Source of the DNA: DATIHQ01 sp035480535
GTDB lineage: Bacteria > Chlamydiota > Chlamydiia > Chlamydiales > SM23-39
NCBI GenBank assembly: GCA_035480535.1
Contig: DATIHQ010000001.1
Coordinates: 6,561 to 70,560, forward strand
DNA: 64,000 nucleotides
Direction: 5' to 3'
Shown here piece after piece: positions 60,636 through 64,000 of the stretch. The translations under genes were made by a program, and so were the position numbers. The stretch's first letter is position 1. The number at the start of each line of letters is the position of its first letter. The notes below the pieces were generated by a model. That model was not told the DNA's origin. It worked only from the letters and a program-made list of their open reading frames with translations, and did no database searches.

Positions 60636-61325
60636 ATGAAGAGTAGTCCTTGGGTTTCGATTTGGTTGAGTCCGCGCGCTACGGTGGCTCGTGTTGTGGC
60701 CGAGAATCCTGGCAGATCGCTTTGGGTCTTGGCTGCGATCTATGGATTTTCTTCGGTTTTGAACATTTTTCAGTCGGCTTCGCTGGGAACTAGTTTTGGC
60801 CCATTGACCTTGGTTGTGATCGCGGTGGTTCTTTCGCCGTTTTGGGGTTACATCACCTTTTCTGTTTGGAGTTGGGTCGTTTTTGGAGTAGGGAGGTGGT
60901 TTAAAGGGGAGGGGACTTATCCAGCCATTCGGGCTGCGTATGCCTGGTCCTGCGTTCCTTTTATCCTAAATATTCCCCTTTGGTTTTTAATGATTTTCCT
61001 CTTCGGACGGCAGCTCTTCCTCAATTTCCCCGAGGGGTATCTTTTAAGCGATGGAATGATCGCGATCCTGTTCTTCATCTTGATTTCAAAAGTGATTCTA
61101 GCGATCTGGTCCTTAGTGATTTACTTAAATGGCCTCGCAGAAGTGCAGCAATATTCGATCCTGCGGGCTATTTTAAACGTCATTGTCTCTGGCATTATCG
61201 TCGGTTTAGTTATGGGAGTTCTTTGGTATCTCTTTCTCTCTTTTTTAGGAACAACACCTGCAGAACCTCCTAAGACTACGATTCAAGGCTCAACCCTACA
61301 ACTCTTACTACGAGGCGGATTATGA
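60636..61325 (+). CDS. YIP1-family membrane protein (copy 2)
   Basis: 229 residues, five to six helices. Shares with copy 1 the N-terminal SPWVSIWLSPRATVARVV, the VVLSPFWGYITFSVWSW helix and RAAYAWSCVPFILNIPLWF. C-terminal extension of about 25 polar residues (GTTPAEPPKTTIQG). Its TGA overlaps the next gene's ATG (ATGA), linking it with an exported protein. Confidence 0.8.
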   Translation: MKSSPWVSIWLSPRATVARVVAENPGRSLWVLAAIYGFSSVLNIFQSASLGTSFGPLTLVVIAVVLSPFWGYITFSVWSWVVFGVGRWFKGEGTYPAIRAAYAWSCVPFILNIPLWFLMIFLFGRQLFLNFPEGYLLSDGMIAILFFILISKVILAIWSLVIYLNGLAEVQQYSILRAILNVIVSGIIVGLVMGVLWYLFLSFLGTTPAEPPKTTIQGSTLQLLLRGGL

Positions 61326-61882
61326 ATAAGTCATTCGTTAAGAAAATGGGGATTTGGTTCCTCGCATTTGGTCTTTTTGCGGCGCATGTCTTTTTCCGCT
61401 CAGTAGCTCATGCAGATGAAGGTTCCGCCACATGGAAACAGACCTACACAAAAGGGGGAGAGTGTCAGATAGACTTCCCTTCACCACCACAAATGATCCA
61501 ACAGTCGCTCCCCATCGCCGACGGGACTCAAAAACTCACCTATGACATCTACGTCGCGCCTTTTCAAGATAAGGGGATGTTCCTTCTTCTCATCGCCACC
61601 TACCCCATGCCGCTTCAGGGCGGACATGAAGTCGCCGGCCTCGAAGGACTCCTTCGCGGCATTGTGAACCATCATCCCGACAACCAGCTCGTCTTTGCCG
61701 ATCTCACCAAGCTGCTCGGCCACCCTGCCGTCAACTTTCTCGTCCAAAATGGTAAAAGCTACTTCCGCGGCCAAGCGCTCATGGTGGGCAACAAGCTCTT
61801 CCTCATCGCTATGGAAGGACAAAAAGACACCCTCGATGAAAAAACCTTCATCAAGTTCATCAAATCCTTCCAGCTGAAATAA
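61322..61882 (+). CDS. Exported protein of unknown function
   Basis: 186 residues with a clear signal peptide (about 1-31, ending VAHADEG). The mature part is a compact alpha/beta domain (CQIDFPSPPQMIQQSLPIAD, YDIYVAPFQDKGMFLLLIAT, then FIKFIKSFQLK at the end), the layout of small periplasmic domains that appear next to membrane proteins in many bacteria. Coupled to the YIP1-like gene. One mature cysteine only. Confidence 0.75.
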   Translation: MNKSFVKKMGIWFLAFGLFAAHVFFRSVAHADEGSATWKQTYTKGGECQIDFPSPPQMIQQSLPIADGTQKLTYDIYVAPFQDKGMFLLLIATYPMPLQGGHEVAGLEGLLRGIVNHHPDNQLVFADLTKLLGHPAVNFLVQNGKSYFRGQALMVGNKLFLIAMEGQKDTLDEKTFIKFIKSFQLK

Positions 61883-61901
61883 CCGCATATTTATCTATAC
61901 A

Positions 61902-61934
61902 AACGCCACGAGCTCCATCTCGTGGCGTTTTCAT
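61902..61934 (+). terminator. Rho-independent terminator
   Basis: AACGCCACGAG and CTCGTGGCGTT with a 6-base loop and TTTTC after it; also reads on the other strand and so may end both convergent genes. Confidence 0.85.
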
Positions 61935-62299
61935 TTTAAAGCAGGGTCTCCCTGTTCTCCACAAGAGGGACAATCCCGGGATCCGTAAAACGCCTTTTTG
62001 TATCTAATGCAGCGTGGGTTGTAACAAATATAATAATCATCGTCGTCATCGTCGTTGGAGACAATAAAGCATCCGGAAGAATCGGATAAAAGTTTGGGGA
62101 TTCGAAGGGCTGTCGCGCCGTAGCCCAAAAATAGGCCTTGATTTGTCAGATTGACCATTTCTGGCCTGAGATATATCCTGCTTTTTGTTTGGAGGAGAAT
62201 CGACTCTGGTTGCTGCTCGATAATGAGTCGAGCGGTTTCATTGGAAAAAAGGGTTGTGATGGAAAGCCAGCAGAAACAACAGATGAAAAGCCGAGACAT
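61931..62299 (-). CDS. Exported protein with poly-aspartate run and zinc-ribbon-like cysteines
   Basis: 122 residues from the ATG at 62299 (signal peptide MSRLFICCFCWLSITTLFSN); an upstream in-frame start at 62359 adds 20 residues. The middle has NDDDDDDYY encoded by a trinucleotide repeat, followed by CYNPRCIRYKKAFYGSRDCPSCGEQGD, two cysteine pairs that look like a zinc ribbon. Exported zinc ribbons are rare. The 5' end overlaps or nearly overlaps the start of the divergent lipoprotein gene, so one of the two starts may be misplaced. Confidence 0.6.
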   Translation of the reverse strand: MSRLFICCFCWLSITTLFSNETARLIIEQQPESILLQTKSRIYLRPEMVNLTNQGLFLGYGATALRIPKLLSDSSGCFIVSNDDDDDDYYICYNPRCIRYKKAFYGSRDCPSCGEQGDPALK

Positions 62300-63161
62300 A
62301 AGGTTCTCTCTTAAAAAAAACAAGCATGGGATTTTACATAAAGTAAAATTTCTCCTCATCTTTTTTTTGATTCTTTCCGCATGCTCTCGAAAGGAGGAGC
62401 CTCAACTCAGCTCTTGTCTGACAAGGGAAGAAAAAGAAGATTTAGACTATTTTTTACGCTTCCTTCTCATCCGACATTCCGGAGTTTTTGTCCTATTTGG
62501 GAGCAAGCCGCTGTGCGATGGAGGTTTTTTCGAACATGTGGTGCAGAGAAAAAAAAGTCCCTATCTCCGAAATCCTCTCGATGGGTGGAAAGTCTGGGAA
62601 AAAGTGAAAACAAAAATCCCTCTCAATCCCCGATTTGTCATCACCATGCAGCCAAGAATACTCTCCATTGAAGGCGTTGACAGAAAACTCTATCTTTTTC
62701 AGCTCATCGACATTCAAAAAACAGCCATTGTACTTGCTGAAAACTATGAACTCTTCAAAAGCTGTACGGGGATGGATTTTCATCCGCTCGAAAAGGTGTT
62801 TGAGATCGAAGATCCCAATTCGATTTTTTGGCAGAAAGCTTTCTACGATCAAGTTACCCTCGGCATCCTTTATGGATTCGGAAAAAACAACGCCCTTTTT
62901 TATGAATGGAGGGAAAATTTTGAACCTCGTCCTGGCCCTATTTCTCAATTTCTGCAGAATACCTGCACATTTGCCTGCAAAGACGAGATTCCCTGGAGGG
63001 ATGTAGACTCGAAGGGATTCGATGTCCTCTCTATTCCCGGTTTCATTGCGATCGAAGGGGACGAAGTCGTCGAGCGATACAAGCGGGAAAAGGAAGCCAT
63101 CCGAAAAATCTATCGGGGAAAAGATCTAGTTGAGACAACCCTCCGCAGGCTAGCTAAATAG
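62283..63161 (+). CDS. Lipoprotein of unknown function
   Basis: About 292 residues from the ATG at 62283. A lipoprotein signal VKFLLIFFLILSAC with the lipidated cysteine at about residue 34 is clear, although the charged region before it is long. The mature part (about 260 residues) contains LVIRHSGVFVLFGSKPLCDG-like and RNPLDGWKVWEKV segments and a conserved-looking end (FDVLSIPGFIAIEGDEVVERY). Several in-frame ATGs upstream (62151, 62225, 62259) lie over the divergent gene. Not recognised; likely envelope-associated. Confidence 0.65.
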   Translation: MKSRDIRFSLKKNKHGILHKVKFLLIFFLILSACSRKEEPQLSSCLTREEKEDLDYFLRFLLIRHSGVFVLFGSKPLCDGGFFEHVVQRKKSPYLRNPLDGWKVWEKVKTKIPLNPRFVITMQPRILSIEGVDRKLYLFQLIDIQKTAIVLAENYELFKSCTGMDFHPLEKVFEIEDPNSIFWQKAFYDQVTLGILYGFGKNNALFYEWRENFEPRPGPISQFLQNTCTFACKDEIPWRDVDSKGFDVLSIPGFIAIEGDEVVERYKREKEAIRKIYRGKDLVETTLRRLAK

Positions 63162-63196
63162 CGGGGCCCCTTTTATTTTTTCCCCTTTATCCTTTC

Positions 63197-64000
63197 CTAA
63201 AAGCCCCAGTCGAGCATGGCGCCCACATAGGGGGCGCCGCTTACGTCTGTATAAAGGGCGTTGCGGCCGCCGCGGTCTTTGATGTAAAAGGAGCCGCCGA
63301 AGTTGTAGCCGATGAAGGCTTCGGCTTCAAAGCGGCGAAGGATTTCGTAGTGAGCGTTGAACTCGGCGCCAATGGTAGAATAGTTGAAGATCGAATGGGC
63401 TTGGGGCTCTTGGTTGCCGACGCGAAAGCGCTCGCGCAAGGGGCGCCCTTTCAGTGAAAAACGCCAGTGTTCGGTGTAGTTATAGTCGATTGTGTAGGTC
63501 ATGGGGAAAATGGCTTGGAAAAGCCACTTCTTGTTGGGGGCATAGTCAAACCCAATGACGGGATAGACTGTATCGCCTTGCATGCCGACATATCCAAGAG
63601 CGCCGACGTGGTAATGCCACTTCCGATGGAATTGATACGATCCCCAAAGAAGGGCAGAAAAAAGGCCGTAGGAACCGAGATGGGAGAGGTGATCCTGGTC
63701 TAAATTGTAATCGGCCCGGGCGATCCAGCGCCACTTTTCCAAGGCAATGGTATAGAGAGTGAGGGCAAACTGAAAGTAATAGAATTGGGTCTTCTTAAAC
63801 TTGGGATTCTTGTCCCAATCCATTGTGAATGTGTTCCACTCAACGCGGGGAAAGAGATAAGTTGTGCGGGAAAGGGGAACGAGCATCACTGCATAGGCAT
63901 TGGCCTTGGAAAAATGAAGGTCTCCATCTGTTTTGTCTGTATGCCTTGGCGTGACGTCGGCGTCTCCAATATAGATCAAATTGCCGCCCACATGGAGTGG
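63197..64000 (-). CDS. Outer-membrane beta-barrel protein, partial (N-terminus outside the window)
   Basis: The open frame continues to the right edge; about 267 residues are visible. Alternating aromatic/polar strands (WRWIARADYNLDQDHLSHLG, RKWHYHVGALGYVGMQGDTV, KKWLFQAIFPMTYTIDYNY) and a C-terminal phenylalanine (GAMLDWGF) are typical of outer-membrane barrels. The GTG at 63991 is probably not the true start, since PLH precedes it in frame and no signal peptide is present. Family not named with certainty; porin or adhesin-like role is inferred. Confidence 0.75.
   Translation of the reverse strand, partial: PLHVGGNLIYIGDADVTPRHTDKTDGDLHFSKANAYAVMLVPLSRTTYLFPRVEWNTFTMDWDKNPKFKKTQFYYFQFALTLYTIALEKWRWIARADYNLDQDHLSHLGSYGLFSALLWGSYQFHRKWHYHVGALGYVGMQGDTVYPVIGFDYAPNKKWLFQAIFPMTYTIDYNYTEHWRFSLKGRPLRERFRVGNQEPQAHSIFNYSTIGAEFNAHYEILRRFEAEAFIGYNFGGSFYIKDRGGRNALYTDVSGAPYVGAMLDWGF

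Overview
The window reads as a chromosomal piece of an environmental (Parachlamydiales-type) member of the phylum Chlamydiota. Evidence: a type III secretion translocator operon in LcrH/CopB/CopD order; the order hemW - acidic coiled-coil protein - sucA - sucB, which I recall from Chlamydia trachomatis (CT_052 to CT_055); a nearby holA and short RsmI-like methylase (CT_047/CT_048 region); tandem OppA lipoproteins; gatCAB; hemL; and many large hydrophobic or coiled-coil proteins that look like inclusion-membrane or secreted proteins. Genus is not assigned. No rRNA, tRNA, CRISPR array, IS transposase, phage module or replication origin was recognised.

Layout. 0-5.2 kb (minus): a partial unknown gene and three tandem OppA-type peptide-binding proteins, one without a signal peptide. 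5.3-8.5 kb: two small membrane proteins, a C39-like cysteine peptidase and an MFS transporter. 8.6-11.6 kb: two unknown proteins. 11.6-14.4 kb (minus): mlaE-mlaF-mlaD lipid transporter. 14.6-17.5 kb (minus): type III translocator operon. 17.8-20.2 kb: class V aminotransferase, an unknown protein and a small membrane protein. 20.2-25.3 kb (minus): tamA-tamB. 25.4-29.2 kb: hemL, membrane proteins, FliO-like protein and an extremely alanine-rich protein. 29.4-38.0 kb: HAD phosphatase, fabI, parA, an OsmC protein, holA, methylase, SlyD-like FKBP, hemW. 38.4-43.5 kb: complete 2-oxoglutarate dehydrogenase operon sucA-sucB-lpdA. 43.6-45.1 kb: four-helix-bundle gene embedded in repeats, then an Fe-S carrier fusion and a ferredoxin. 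45.3-55.5 kb: accessory block of candidate secreted or inclusion proteins with adk, xerD and an ankyrin protein. 55.8-59.1 kb (minus): gatC-gatA-gatB. 59.2-64 kb: small envelope proteins, two YIP1-like proteins, exported proteins, a lipoprotein and a partial outer-membrane barrel.

The most unusual feature is a set of palindromic or inverted-repeat elements (here R1 to R5; R1 x4, R2 x3, R3 x4, R4 x1, R5 x1). They lie between operons, most often between convergent genes. Several supply the last codons and stop of a neighbour (fabI, the FliO-like gene, adk), and one supplies the start of the four-helix-bundle gene. They look like non-autonomous mobile elements doubling as terminators. A second theme is a group of AT-rich upstream regions with near-consensus promoters (TTGATT-N17-TATAAT and similar) driving the accessory proteins; one of these sits so close to its ATG that a leaderless mRNA is predicted.

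All names rest on reading motifs and recalled family features; no database search was run.
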